A DNA stretch of 64,000 nt, taken from the NCBI RefSeq assembly GCF_032490495.1, contig NZ_JAVYJB010000010.1:62001-126000 (forward strand), read 5' to 3'. The notes under the pieces are model-generated. The model saw only the letters and a list, made by a program, of their open reading frames with translations. It searched no databases and was not told where the DNA came from. Of this stretch, positions 17,122 to 26,155 are shown piece after piece. This stretch comes from Pilosibacter fragilis. GTDB lineage: Bacteria > Bacillota > Clostridia > Lachnospirales > Lachnospiraceae. A program made the position numbers and the translations under genes. Numbering within the stretch: the stretch's first letter is position 1; each line of letters opens with the position of its first letter.

Positions 17122-18161
17122 CTTTCATTTTTAAACGTTTCGTTCAGCTGCGCAACTAACGATCTCAAGGTCGATACGACTTTTTCGTAGTCCATTCGTT
17201 TTGGTCCCACGATACCGATCGTTCCGCGCATCCCATCGCCGAGCGCATAATTTGCGGTTACGATGCTGCAGTCTTTCATGCTCTGGACCGGAGTTTCATC
17301 TCCGATATAGACCTGAATTTCATTGTCCGGATCATCCGTTTTATTCTGCTGCTGCCCATCGATCAGTCCCCTGAGAAGTTCTTTATGTTCCAAAGTACCG
17401 ATCAGCTGGCTCGCTTTTTCCGTATCGGAAAGCTCCGGGTATTTGAAAATATTGGTTGCCCCGCTGGTATAGATCTGGAGATCTTCGTCCTGGGAGCGGA
17501 TCACTTCACTGACTTCATTCAGCACCAGATCCACCACTCTTCTGTGGGATCCGGCCTGTTCTTTCATTTTTGCGATCACGCCAAGGTTGATCTCCTCGAT
17601 CGTCAGACCGTTCAGGCTGCTGTTTAAAAGAATATTTAAATTCAGAAGCTCTTCGTCACTGAGTTCCTCATCGATCGTAACAAAGGAGTTTCTTATAATA
17701 TTTCCTTCCACAACGACTACCACCAGAAGTTTGTGTTCCTCCACCTTCGAGAGCTGGATAAACTTTAACTTTGTCTGGTTGTAACTCGGTCCGCTGATCA
17801 GGGTCGCATAGTTCGTATTGTTGGCAAGAACCTTTGCAAGCTGCTTCAGAAGCAGTTCCACGCGGTCTACCCGCTGGATCATAAGTTCCTGCATATGCTC
17901 GACCTGACTGTCTTTTTCCTTGATGATCTGGTCAACATAGAAACGGTAACCTTTATCGGAAGGAATTCGTCCCGCCGAGGTATGCGGCTGAATGATGTAG
18001 CCAAGTTCTTCCAGATCAGACATCTCATTTCGGATCGTCGCGGAGCTGAGCTTCAGATCCGAGTATTTGGAAATCGTTCTGGATCCCACCGGCTCACCGG
18101 TCTCCAGATACGTCTGGATAATCGCTTTTAAAATTTTTTCTTTTCTCTCATCCAGTTCCAA
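17118..18161 (-). CDS. hrcA: heat-inducible transcription repressor HrcA
   Basis: This 347-residue repressor has the N-terminal winged helix (MELDERKEKILKAIIQTYLE, then GEPVGSRTISKYSDLKLSSATIRNEMSDLEELGYI split over residues 21-55) and the GAF-like C-terminal domains of HrcA. It binds CIRCE, and a perfect CIRCE stands just upstream, so it represses its own operon. I place the start at TTG 18161: AGAGGTGA lies at good distance and the resulting N-terminus matches the family. The longer reading from GTG 18170 would overlap that site. Confidence 0.96.
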   Translation of the reverse strand: MELDERKEKILKAIIQTYLETGEPVGSRTISKYSDLKLSSATIRNEMSDLEELGYIIQPHTSAGRIPSDKGYRFYVDQIIKEKDSQVEHMQELMIQRVDRVELLLKQLAKVLANNTNYATLISGPSYNQTKLKFIQLSKVEEHKLLVVVVVEGNIIRNSFVTIDEELSDEELLNLNILLNSSLNGLTIEEINLGVIAKMKEQAGSHRRVVDLVLNEVSEVIRSQDEDLQIYTSGATNIFKYPELSDTEKASQLIGTLEHKELLRGLIDGQQQNKTDDPDNEIQVYIGDETPVQSMKDCSIVTANYALGDGMRGTIGIVGPKRMDYEKVVSTLRSLVAQLNETFKNER

Positions 18162-18180
18162 AACTCTCACCTCTTCTTTA

Positions 18181-18207
18181 TTAGCACTCTTTATTGAGGA
18201 GTGCTAA
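18181..18207. promoter_or_regulatory. CIRCE operator (HrcA binding site)
   Basis: TTAGCACTC, 9 bp, GAGTGCTAA: a perfect match to the CIRCE consensus, located between the hrcA promoter and start codon. It implies HrcA/GroE-controlled repression of hrcA-grpE-dnaK-dnaJ. Confidence 0.98.
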
Positions 18208-18221
18208 CATTTACAGTTGTT

Positions 18222-18250
18222 ACTATATTACTTAGTGTGTTGTTTGTCAA
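18222..18250 (-). promoter_or_regulatory. sigma-A promoter of the hrcA operon
   Basis: On the minus strand TTGACA (18245-18250) and TATAGT (18222-18227) are 17 bp apart. The transcription start would fall at about 18215, just before CIRCE. Confidence 0.9.
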
Positions 18251-18435
18251 GGGCTTTTGATAATTTTCACATTTTTTTCACTATTTTTTTCATCGCCTTT
18301 TTCTACCAGGATTTTACAGGATCCGCCCGGCTTTCCCCTGGATTTTCCTGTGAATCCCGGGGGCTTTGCGTCACATTAAGAACATTTCTGCCATATGGGG
18401 GGACTGTTTGCGTCCTGGCAGTAATACCCAAAAAC
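18251..18435. other. upstream region with dyads between hrcA and the 3D-protein gene
   Basis: No gene was seen between the two divergent promoters. The stretch holds a CTGCCA...TGGCAG dyad (about 18391-18424) with inner GGAC/GTCC pairing, and a C/G-rich segment with CCCGG repeats. I recognise no known riboswitch, and it lies upstream of both promoters, so it would act as DNA rather than as a leader RNA. Confidence 0.3.
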
Positions 18436-18463
18436 TTGACAAATTTGGAAAATTATGTATAAT
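18436..18463 (+). promoter_or_regulatory. sigma-A promoter of the 3D-domain protein gene
   Basis: TTGACA (18436-18441) and TATAAT (18458-18463) are both consensus, with a 16-bp spacer. The approximately 80-nt leader contains a CTATTACA...TGTAATAG dyad (about 18489-18522), a possible operator or hairpin. Confidence 0.9.
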
Positions 18464-18552
18464 ACATACTTGTTTCCAAATTGTTACATTTCTATTACAC
18501 ATCTGCATATAATTTGTAATAGATATGAAACAAAAAAAGAAAGGATTGTTAT

Positions 18553-19266
18553 ATGAAGAAATTTAGATTGACCATCTGTGTTTTACTGACCGTCATTTCG
18601 ATGCTCTTAAACACCGTATGTGCATTCGCAAGTACCCCGAAAAACTCTGGCCACCTGGACAGCATCGATGGAAATAAGGTTTCCGGATGGGCGTGGAACT
18701 CCGCTGCCCCGGATACCCCGGTCTCCGTCACCGTCACTGTGGCCAACTCCCATACAGGCGAGTCTCTTTTATCTGAGACCGCCGAAGCTGATATCGAGCG
18801 CAATGACTTAAAGGAAAGCGGCATCGGAAACGGTGCCCACGGCTTTGAGATCATGATCGACTGGTCCTCCATCCCGGATGATACCTACATGATCAAGCTC
18901 AGCGTGAACGGCACAGCACTTCCGTTAGCTTACCAGTACAATACCGCAACAAAGATCATCAAAAATGCCACCCTCGTTTCCTTAGGTACATTTAAGACCA
19001 CAGCTTACTGCCCGTGCAGAAGCTGCTCCGAGGGCTACGGCCGTCTCACAAAGACCGGAACCCAGGCGACCGCAAGCCGCACCGTAGCCGTTGACCCGCG
19101 GGTCATTCCGCTTGGAAGCCACCTTTTGATCGATGGTGTCGAGTATATCGCTGAGGACGTCGGAGGCGGCGTCAAAGGAAAACATATCGATATTTTTTAC
19201 AACACACATTCGGAAACAAGAGATCACGGCGTTGAGCGGTCTGAGGTCTATCTGATCCAGTCTTAA
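18553..19266 (+). CDS. secreted 3D-domain cell-wall protein
   Basis: The 237-residue protein has a signal peptide (MKKFRLTICVLLTVISMLLN, cleavage probably after AFA near residue 26). A beta-rich domain (about 30-130; SGWAWNSAAPDTPVSV is typical of a small Ig-like module) follows. The C-terminal 3D domain has TAYCPC near 155, TASRTVAVDPRVIPLG near 175 and EDVGGGVKGKHIDIFY near 200. These supply the three conserved aspartates of the YabE/MltA-like double-psi barrel, a probable lytic transglycosylase fold acting on peptidoglycan. It has its own strong promoter, is divergent from hrcA and ends in a shared terminator. Confidence 0.88.
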   Translation: MKKFRLTICVLLTVISMLLNTVCAFASTPKNSGHLDSIDGNKVSGWAWNSAAPDTPVSVTVTVANSHTGESLLSETAEADIERNDLKESGIGNGAHGFEIMIDWSSIPDDTYMIKLSVNGTALPLAYQYNTATKIIKNATLVSLGTFKTTAYCPCRSCSEGYGRLTKTGTQATASRTVAVDPRVIPLGSHLLIDGVEYIAEDVGGGVKGKHIDIFYNTHSETRDHGVERSEVYLIQS

Positions 19267-19356
19267 GTTCATCTGCCCCGTTATATGAGTTTCCACCCGA
19301 TATATGACAGGACTGGAAGGACATCCACTAATAAATTCTTCCTGCTGCATGGCAAA

Positions 19357-19408
19357 AAAGGGAATCTCTCCTGAGCATGCGAAAATGCTCATGAAAGATT
19401 CCCTTTCT
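19357..19408. terminator. bidirectional terminator between the 3D-protein gene and glgD
   Basis: AAGGGAATCT pairs with AGATTCCCTT, with an inner GAGCAT/ATGCTC stem. The structure is flanked by A-runs on the left and CTTTCTTAATT on the right. It serves the two convergent genes. Confidence 0.8.
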
Positions 19409-19469
19409 TAATTATACATATCTTATGTGAGTCAGGACCTCTCCTGAATTCACAGGCTTGCTCCTATCT

Positions 19470-20609
19470 TTAAACAGTATGCCCCTTCGCCACATAAAAC
19501 GGCTGTGTATCCGTTCCTTTCAGCTCCTGGCCAACCTCAATCGTCACGTTCTTGTCTGTGACAACGTAATCCAGCCGTGCGCCTGCTTTCACCACCGTAT
19601 CCTGCATCAGGACACTGTTTCTGATCTTTGCGCCCTTTGCGATCTTAACGCCTCGGAAGAGAACACAGTTCTCCACATCGCCTTCGATCACGCAGCCATC
19701 AGCCACAAGGTTATTTTTTGTCTTACATCCGTTAATATATCTTGTCGGGTTGTCATCACGGATCTTTGTGTAGATCTGGCCGCCGGTAAACAGCGCGTCC
19801 AGATTCTCATCATCGAGAAGTTTCATATTCTCATCGAAGTAGCTCTTTAAGCCGCAGATCCTCGCGTAATATCCATCATATTTATATCCGCGGATATTGT
19901 ACTTCTCAAGACACGGTGCAAGGATATCACGCTCGAAGCAGGAGTATCCACGTACAAATGCCGCATGGATCTTATCGATCAGTGCTTCTCTATCCATAAT
20001 ATAAATATTCATGGAGAGGTTCTGTTTTCCGCACATTTCAGAATTCATAAAGATCCGTCTCACGCGTCCGTCATCAAGCTTTAACGTGTAATACATATCC
20101 CCGTGGGAACCTGCGCGGATCAGTTCCGCCGGAATCTCCTGCTCCGTGTAGGCAACCGTCACATCGGCACCGCTCTCGATATGTTCCGCTAACATTGCGT
20201 TGAAATCAAAATCCACCGCGATATTGGCGTCCATCATGATCACATACTTTTCTTTTTTGCTTTTCAGATACGGAAGGATGCTCTCAAGTGCCTCGACGCG
20301 TCCGCTGTAGACCTTCATATTTTTCTCCGCATAGGGCGGAAAAATACTGAGACCTCCGTTTTTTCTGAGAAGATCCCACGCTCGTCCGGAGCCCAGATGG
20401 TCCATCAGGGAATGATAATTCTCCCGGACCACGATGGCAATATTGCTGATCCCGCAGTTTGCGAGACTGGAAAGCAGGAAGTCGATGATCCGGTAACGTC
20501 CCGCAAACGGGATCGATGCCATCAGGCGGTCACCCGCAAGCTCCGGCACCAGATTATCATAACTATTTGGAAAAATAATACCGATCGCATTTGCATTGGA
20601 ATTTACCAT
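19470..20609 (-). CDS. glgD: glucose-1-phosphate adenylyltransferase subunit GlgD
   Basis: The 379-residue product is a GlgC paralogue: an N-terminal nucleotidyltransferase domain (FAGRYRIIDFLLSSLANCGI near residues 35-54) and a C-terminal left-handed beta-helix made of hexapeptide repeats (GCVIEGDVENCVLFRGVKIA region). Its N-terminus lacks the full GGxGxRL pyrophosphorylase signature of GlgC (it reads MVNSNANAIGIIFPNSYDNL). This matches GlgD, the partner subunit that in studied Firmicutes modulates GlgC. It starts inside the end of glgC (7-bp overlap), so the two are made together for ADP-glucose and glycogen synthesis. Confidence 0.93.
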   Translation of the reverse strand: MVNSNANAIGIIFPNSYDNLVPELAGDRLMASIPFAGRYRIIDFLLSSLANCGISNIAIVVRENYHSLMDHLGSGRAWDLLRKNGGLSIFPPYAEKNMKVYSGRVEALESILPYLKSKKEKYVIMMDANIAVDFDFNAMLAEHIESGADVTVAYTEQEIPAELIRAGSHGDMYYTLKLDDGRVRRIFMNSEMCGKQNLSMNIYIMDREALIDKIHAAFVRGYSCFERDILAPCLEKYNIRGYKYDGYYARICGLKSYFDENMKLLDDENLDALFTGGQIYTKIRDDNPTRYINGCKTKNNLVADGCVIEGDVENCVLFRGVKIAKGAKIRNSVLMQDTVVKAGARLDYVVTDKNVTIEVGQELKGTDTQPFYVAKGHTV

Positions 20610-21811
20610 TGTTCTTCACCATCCTCCACATTTTTATTGACCATGGCGTTCGGGCCGATCTTTGCGCCCTTTCCGATGGTGATTCCGGAACCGATCGTCG
20701 CAACGCCGTGTTCTTCCCCCTTCGGCATGGATCCAACAACGGCATTTTCACCGATCACAACATTTTCCGCGACGATACAGTGTTCTACAACAGCTCCGGC
20801 CTTTATGACCGTTTTGCCCATGACAACGGCATCTTCGATCTTCGCTCCCTTTTCTACCCTGACACCGGAGAACAGGATCGAATGCTTAATACTTCCGTCG
20901 ATCCGGCATCCGTCTGTGATCATGGAATTCTCAACGACTGCGTTGGAGCCGATCTTGTGACCGGTCATACCGCTGTTCCGGCTGTAGATCTTCCAGTTTT
21001 CATCAAAGATATCGATCCCGCTGTGTTCCGGATCAAGAACCTCCATATTTGCTTCCCAGAGGGATGAGATCGTTCCAACGTCCTTCCAGTATCCCGCAAA
21101 GTGGTACGCGTACATCTTCCGTCCGTCTTTTAAGAGGTTCGGAATGATGTTGTTTCCGAAATCATTCTCGGAATTCGGGTCTGCCTCATCCTCGATCAGG
21201 TACTTCTTTAAAATATCCCAGTTAAAGATATAGATTCCCATGGAAGCCAGATTCGACTTCGGGTTCTTCGGTTTCTCCTGAAACTCTGTGATCCGGTCGT
21301 CCCCATCCGCCACCATCAGACCAAAACGGGATGCCTCGTCCCACGGCACTTCCATAACCGCGACACTGAATTCTGCGCCTTTTTCCTTGTGGAAGCGCAG
21401 GAAATCACTGTAATCCTGCTTGCAGATCTGATCACCGGATAAGATGATCACATACTGCGGATCGTAGCGCTCGATGAACGGAATGTTCTGATAGATTGCG
21501 TTTGCGGTTCCCTTATACCAGTCGGAACCGGATGCCTTCTGATACGGCGGCAGTACATGTACTCCACCGTAAAGACGGTCGAGGTCCCACGGCTGGCCGT
21601 TTCCGATATACTCATTCAGTACCATCGGCTGGTACTGGGTCAGAATTCCCACGGTATCAATTCCGGAATTTACGCAGTTCGAGAGCGGAAAATCAATAAT
21701 TCTGTATTTCCCGCCGAAAGGGACTGCCGGTTTTGCAAGCTTCTGTGTCAGTGCATAGAGTCTTGAACCCTGGCCGCCTGCAAGAAGCATTGCGATCATT
21801 TCCTTAGCCAT
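20603..21811 (-). CDS. glgC: glucose-1-phosphate adenylyltransferase GlgC
   Basis: This 402-residue enzyme makes ADP-glucose from glucose-1-phosphate and ATP. It starts MAKEMIAMLLAGGQGSRLYA with the intact pyrophosphorylase signature, continues with KPAVPFGGKYRIIDFPLSNC, and ends in a beta-helix of hexapeptide repeats (about 290-400). ATG 21811 has a GGGGG site 8 nt upstream; an ORF start 17 codons earlier lacks support. glgC and glgD overlap by a few bases. No other glycogen gene lies in the window. Confidence 0.96.
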   Translation of the reverse strand: MAKEMIAMLLAGGQGSRLYALTQKLAKPAVPFGGKYRIIDFPLSNCVNSGIDTVGILTQYQPMVLNEYIGNGQPWDLDRLYGGVHVLPPYQKASGSDWYKGTANAIYQNIPFIERYDPQYVIILSGDQICKQDYSDFLRFHKEKGAEFSVAVMEVPWDEASRFGLMVADGDDRITEFQEKPKNPKSNLASMGIYIFNWDILKKYLIEDEADPNSENDFGNNIIPNLLKDGRKMYAYHFAGYWKDVGTISSLWEANMEVLDPEHSGIDIFDENWKIYSRNSGMTGHKIGSNAVVENSMITDGCRIDGSIKHSILFSGVRVEKGAKIEDAVVMGKTVIKAGAVVEHCIVAENVVIGENAVVGSMPKGEEHGVATIGSGITIGKGAKIGPNAMVNKNVEDGEEQW

Positions 21812-22081
21812 AATAATATCCCCCTGTTTTTTGGATACAGTCTCTCCGTGCAAAATGTACAACCATGCATTTCATTGGATTGTACAAATCATATCACATT
21901 GTTGCCGTTTTTGATAGTGGTTTTATGCACTTTTACCATGTTTTTTACATGATCTATATATGTATTCTGCTTTTTTATCCTCTGTACCATTTAAGCTGCG
22001 CTTATGATCTACTTGTTTTTTCTCAGCATGCATGCCCTTTTTCACTCCACGCAGGATCTCTGACATCGAAAACTACGGCTG

Positions 22082-22129
22082 AAAAAAAGCGCGGTCTCCG
22101 CAGGATCTTTAGTCCTGCAGAAACTGCGC
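22082..22129 (-). terminator. terminator embedded in the end of hemW
   Basis: On the minus strand GCGC-A-GTTTC-T-GCAGGA pairs with TCCTGC-G-GAGAC-C-GCGC (17-bp stem with two mismatches), followed by TTTTTTT. The upstream arm lies inside the last codons of hemW and the stop codon is in the loop, so translation to the end could hinder hairpin formation. Confidence 0.85.
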
Positions 22130-23248
22130 CATAATATAATTGCTCACATCAAGTCCATAATCCGTCAGAACGAACCGGTCGCCCTGAAATACCGCTGCTT
22201 TTTCCGCCACAAACGTTTCCATGAGCCCTGGATAAACGTCCTTTGCGGACACCCCGAACCTTCGCTCAAACTCCGGAAGGGACACCCCGGCTGTCATCCG
22301 TAGTCCCACATAGAAGAATTCCTCCTCCATGTCTTTCTTCGTGAGCTTTTCCACATCCGTAAACATCCCCGGCTTTTCTTCCAGATACTGCTTCATATCG
22401 GAATTGACCGCAAACCTACAGCCGTCCATGTAGGAGGATGCCCCGAGTCCCAGTCCCAGGTAGGGCAAGCCTGTCCAATAACCGATATTGTGGCGGCACG
22501 CTCTCCCCGGCTTCGCATAGTTTGAGATCTCGTACCGCTCATACCCACAGTCCCGCAGGAACCGCTTCGTCTCGTGGTACATCTCCCTCTCGGAATCCTC
22601 GTCGGGAAGAAGTTTCCGTCCCTCTTCGCTCCCGTACTTCTCACCGAAAGGAGTTCCATCCTCAATGATCAGGCTGTACGCCGAGATATGTTCCGGATTC
22701 AGGTCCGTGACCCGCTTTAAGGTGTCCTTCCAGGACTCGCGGGTCTGTCCCGGCAACGCTGACATAAGGTCGATATTGATGTTCGTGAACCCGCACTCCC
22801 GGGCCAGATGGAAGCTCTCCAGGAATTCCGCCCAGGTATGGATCCGGCCGAGAAGCTTTAGCTCTCTGTCATTTGCTGATTGGAGTCCAAAGCTCAGGCG
22901 ATTGATCCCGGCCCGCCTGTAATCTGTGAGTTTCTCCCTTGTCACGGTTCCAGGGTTCGCCTCCATGGAGATCTCCGCGCCTTCCGCCACATGAAACGCC
23001 TTCCGCACATGTTCCATGATCCCGACAATCAGCGCCGAATCCGGCACGGACGGGGTTCCGCCGCCGATAAAGATCGTATCTACCGGAATGTCCCCGTATT
23101 TTTTTCCCATGGCGTCAATATCTTCCCTGAGCCGCCTCGTGTACAGGTTCTGGGTCTCCTGGTCCGTCGGAAATGAAAGGAAGTCGCAGTAAGCGCATTT
23201 TCTCACACAGAACGGCATGTGCAGATATAATTCCATGCCCCCGTTCAT
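22109..23248 (-). CDS. hemW: radical SAM heme chaperone HemW (coproporphyrinogen III oxidase-like)
   Basis: The 379-residue protein carries the radical-SAM CxxxCxxC motif at Cys-14, -18 and -21 (LHMPFCVRKCAYCDF), then FIGGGTPSVPD near 59 and EANPGTVT near 97. The C-terminal HemN-like domain follows. The extra cysteine two residues after the cluster motif that true HemN carries is replaced by Phe in CAYCDF, which fits HemW, a heme-binding relative. The ATG overlaps the stop of the Nudix gene (ATGA), so the two are translationally coupled. Confidence 0.92.
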   Translation of the reverse strand: MNGGMELYLHMPFCVRKCAYCDFLSFPTDQETQNLYTRRLREDIDAMGKKYGDIPVDTIFIGGGTPSVPDSALIVGIMEHVRKAFHVAEGAEISMEANPGTVTREKLTDYRRAGINRLSFGLQSANDRELKLLGRIHTWAEFLESFHLARECGFTNINIDLMSALPGQTRESWKDTLKRVTDLNPEHISAYSLIIEDGTPFGEKYGSEEGRKLLPDEDSEREMYHETKRFLRDCGYERYEISNYAKPGRACRHNIGYWTGLPYLGLGLGASSYMDGCRFAVNSDMKQYLEEKPGMFTDVEKLTKKDMEEEFFYVGLRMTAGVSLPEFERRFGVSAKDVYPGLMETFVAEKAAVFQGDRFVLTDYGLDVSNYIMAQFLQD

Positions 23249-24258
23249 GCGAGAACCTCACTGAGCATCTCGATCTCGTCCTCGAACAGGCAGTATCCCG
23301 GATCATGGGCTTTCACCGCCGCCAGGACATCCTCGATCCGCATCCACTTCACAGACTCCACTTCTTCTTTCTGAAGCTTGAGTTTTTCGATCTCTACCGG
23401 CTTTTCATAAGCAAAAACATGACTCTTCTCATGATTCTTAAAGATCCGTCCATGGAACTCGCCTTCATAGCGTCCGTCATGGACCCCGACAAGCCGCAGG
23501 TCTTCCGGCTCTGCCGCAATTCCCAGCTCTTCCTTCAACTCCCTGAGCGCCGACTCCAGATAGTCCTGTCCCGCCGGAATATGCCCGGCGCTGGAGATAT
23601 CGTAGCAGCCCCCGAAGGAGTCCTTCTCGCGGCTCCGCTTCTGTAAAAGCAGGTCATGTCCGCCGTCCCTCCGTCTTCTTACGACCCAGACATGGCTCGT
23701 CCGGTGCCAGTCACCGTTGAGATGGACCAGCGTGCGCTCTCTCACCTGTCCCGACGGCTCTCCATTCTCATCGAGGAGATCAAGAAGCTCCAGCGGCTTT
23801 CCGTCCAGGACCGCTTCCTTTAAGAGATCATCCTGGTAGCGGAGTTTCAAAGAGAAAAACGGTGCTTCCTCGTCGAGAAGCCGATGGAAGATCCGGTCGC
23901 CTTCCCAGAGGTTCAGGCTGTCGATCTCAGTCTTAGGAACCCACTCCAGAGTCCCCTCATTGCAGTCTGCCAGCTCACCTGTAAAGCCATCTGCCGTGTA
24001 GAGGAAAATGTACTCCATTTCGGCATCATCATCATTGTACATGAAAGTCAGAACGCCCCGAAGTCTATAGCTTGTGAGTGTCAGGCCTGTCTCCTCCTTC
24101 GTCTCCCTTAAAATGCAGTCCTCCGGGCTCTCCCCCCGCTCAAACTTCCCGCCAATGCCGATCCACTTGTCTTTATTGACGTCGTGTTTCTTCTTGATAC
24201 GATGGATCATCAGGTATTTGTCATCTTTTTCAATGTAGCATAATGTTGTAAGCTTCAT
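23245..24258 (-). CDS. tandem Nudix hydrolase (MutT-like + isopentenyl-diphosphate isomerase-like)
   Basis: Two Nudix domains are fused in 337 residues. The first (about 1-135) has the box GGKFERGESPEDCILRETKE followed by ETGL, like 8-oxo-dGTP/CTP diphosphatases. The second (about 160-337) has HLNGDWHRTSHVWVV and the box SAGHIPAGQDYLESALRELK then EELGI, like YfcD/IDI-type Nudix proteins. Both boxes keep the REx2EE residues that bind Mg2+, so both look active. The substrates are unknown; nucleotide clean-up is likely for the first domain. It is read between the lepA terminator and hemW, with a GAGGAA ribosome binding site. Confidence 0.9.
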   Translation of the reverse strand: MKLTTLCYIEKDDKYLMIHRIKKKHDVNKDKWIGIGGKFERGESPEDCILRETKEETGLTLTSYRLRGVLTFMYNDDDAEMEYIFLYTADGFTGELADCNEGTLEWVPKTEIDSLNLWEGDRIFHRLLDEEAPFFSLKLRYQDDLLKEAVLDGKPLELLDLLDENGEPSGQVRERTLVHLNGDWHRTSHVWVVRRRRDGGHDLLLQKRSREKDSFGGCYDISSAGHIPAGQDYLESALRELKEELGIAAEPEDLRLVGVHDGRYEGEFHGRIFKNHEKSHVFAYEKPVEIEKLKLQKEEVESVKWMRIEDVLAAVKAHDPGYCLFEDEIEMLSEVLA

Positions 24259-24284
24259 AATAGTTCCTCATCTATGTGCAAAAA

Positions 24285-24316
24285 AGTCCATTTCTTCGAA
24301 CGATCTGAAATGGACT
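24285..24316 (-). terminator. terminator after lepA
   Basis: AGTCCATTTC and GAAATGGACT form a perfect 10-bp stem with a 12-nt loop. On the minus strand TTTTTTGCAC follows. It lies 24 bp past the lepA stop. Confidence 0.88.
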
Positions 24317-24340
24317 TTTTATCTGGATCAATATTTTAAT

Positions 24341-26155
24341 TTACTCCTCGTCCAGCTTCAGAACGCTCATAAACGCCTTCTGCGGAATCTCCACGTTTCC
24401 GACCTGGCGCATACGCTTCTTGCCTTCCTTCTGCTTCTCGAGAAGCTTCTTCTTACGGGAGATATCGCCGCCGTAGCACTTCGCGAGGACATCCTTTCTC
24501 ATGGCTCTCACCGTCTCACGGGCAATGATCTTACCACCCACAGCAGCCTGGATCGGAATCTCGAACAAATGCTTCGGGATCTCATCCTTCAGCTTTTCGC
24601 ACATCTTTCTGCCGCGCTCGTAAGCGGATCCCTCAAACACGATGAAGGAAAGGGCATCCACAGTTTCCTTATTGATCAGGATATCGAGTTTTACAAGCTG
24701 TGACTGCTCGTATCCCTTCAACTCGTAGTCGAAGGACGCGTAACCGCGGGATCTTGATTTCAGCGCGTCAAAGAAGTCGTAGATGATCTCGTTTAACGGA
24801 AGCTCATACTTTAAGAGTGCACGCGTCTCTTCCATATATTCCATGCCGAGGTAAACGCCGCGGCGTTCCTGGCATAACTGCATGATCGCGCCCACAAATT
24901 CTGTAGTCACCATGATCTCTGCGGAGACGATCGGCTCCTCCATATATTCGATTTCGGACGGATCCGGCATGTTGGACGGGTTCGTGAGGTCGATCACCTC
25001 GCCGTTCGTCTTGTGGATCCGGTATACAACGCCCGGTGCCGTCGTCACGAGGTCAAGGTTGTACTCGCGCTCCAGGCGCTCCTGGATGATCTCCAGGTGT
25101 AAAAGCCCTAAGAATCCGCAGCGGAATCCGAAGCCCAGTGCGATGGATGTCTCCGGCTCAAAGAACAGGGACGCGTCGTTTAACTGCAGCTTCTCTAAAG
25201 CATCACGGAGCTCCGGATATTTCGCTCCATCCGCCGGATAGAGTCCGCAGTACACCATCGGTGTTACCTTCTTATATCCCGGAAGTGGGGCCGCGCACGG
25301 ATTTAAGCGGTTCGTCACCGTATCACCCACGCGGGTATCCTTCACATTCTTGATGCTGGCTGTAATGTATCCAACCATGCCGGCCCGGAGCTCATCACAG
25401 GGGATAAATTGGCCTGCGCCGAAATATCCGACCTCAACGACATCGTAGGAAGCTCCCGTCGCCATCATCTGGATCGGGGTGCCTTTCTTCACGGTTCCCT
25501 CTTTCACACGGCAGAATACGATAACACCGCGGTAGGAATCGTAGAGTGAGTCAAAGATCAGCGCCTGAAGCGGTGCCTCCGGATCCCCCTTCGGAGCCGG
25601 GATCTTATGGACGATCGCTTCCAAAACATCCTCGATATTGAGTCCCATCTTTGCAGAGATCCTCGGTGCGTCGTGAGCCTCAAGTCCGATCACGTCCTCG
25701 ATCTCCTCCGCCACACGGTCCGGATCAGCGCTCGGAAGGTCGATCTTATTGATGACCGGGACAACATCAAGATCATGGTCAAGGGCAAGATACACATTTG
25801 CAAGCGTCTGGGCCTCAATGCCCTGAGCTGCATCTACAACAAGGATCGCACCGTCACACGCCGCAAGACTTCGGGATACCTCATAGTTAAAGTCAACGTG
25901 ACCTGGGGTATCGATCAGATTAAAGATATACTCCTCGCCGTCCTTTGCTTTGTAAACCGTGCGGACTGCCTGGGATTTGATCGTGATTCCGCGCTCTCTC
26001 TCAAGATCCATATTGTCAAGGATCTGGGCCTGCATCTCACGGCTGGTTAAAAGACCGGTCTTCTCGATAATGCGGTCCGCCAGCGTGGATTTACCGTGGT
26101 CGATATGGGCAATGATACAGAAATTTCTGATTTTATCCTGGGAATAATGAACCAT
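24341..26155 (-). CDS. lepA: translation elongation factor 4 (LepA)
   Basis: At 604 residues this is full-length EF4. The GTPase domain starts with the P-loop AHIDHGKSTLADRI (about 16-29), RERGITIKSQAV near 54, DTPGHVDF near 83 and NKIDLPSAD near 137. The EF-G-like domains II, III and V come next, and the LepA-specific C-terminus (VGGKIIARETVRAMRKDVLA near 542, then GGDISRKKKLLEKQKEGKK) ends the protein. It is a ribosome-associated GTPase that assists translation and ribosome function under stress. Monocistronic, with its own terminator. Confidence 0.97.
   Translation of the reverse strand: MVHYSQDKIRNFCIIAHIDHGKSTLADRIIEKTGLLTSREMQAQILDNMDLERERGITIKSQAVRTVYKAKDGEEYIFNLIDTPGHVDFNYEVSRSLAACDGAILVVDAAQGIEAQTLANVYLALDHDLDVVPVINKIDLPSADPDRVAEEIEDVIGLEAHDAPRISAKMGLNIEDVLEAIVHKIPAPKGDPEAPLQALIFDSLYDSYRGVIVFCRVKEGTVKKGTPIQMMATGASYDVVEVGYFGAGQFIPCDELRAGMVGYITASIKNVKDTRVGDTVTNRLNPCAAPLPGYKKVTPMVYCGLYPADGAKYPELRDALEKLQLNDASLFFEPETSIALGFGFRCGFLGLLHLEIIQERLEREYNLDLVTTAPGVVYRIHKTNGEVIDLTNPSNMPDPSEIEYMEEPIVSAEIMVTTEFVGAIMQLCQERRGVYLGMEYMEETRALLKYELPLNEIIYDFFDALKSRSRGYASFDYELKGYEQSQLVKLDILINKETVDALSFIVFEGSAYERGRKMCEKLKDEIPKHLFEIPIQAAVGGKIIARETVRAMRKDVLAKCYGGDISRKKKLLEKQKEGKKRMRQVGNVEIPQKAFMSVLKLDEE

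Noticed and set aside
18251..18435. Riboswitch before the 3D-domain protein
   Set aside because: The region lies upstream of the consensus promoter at 18436-18463, so it would not be in the transcript, and no known consensus was recognised.
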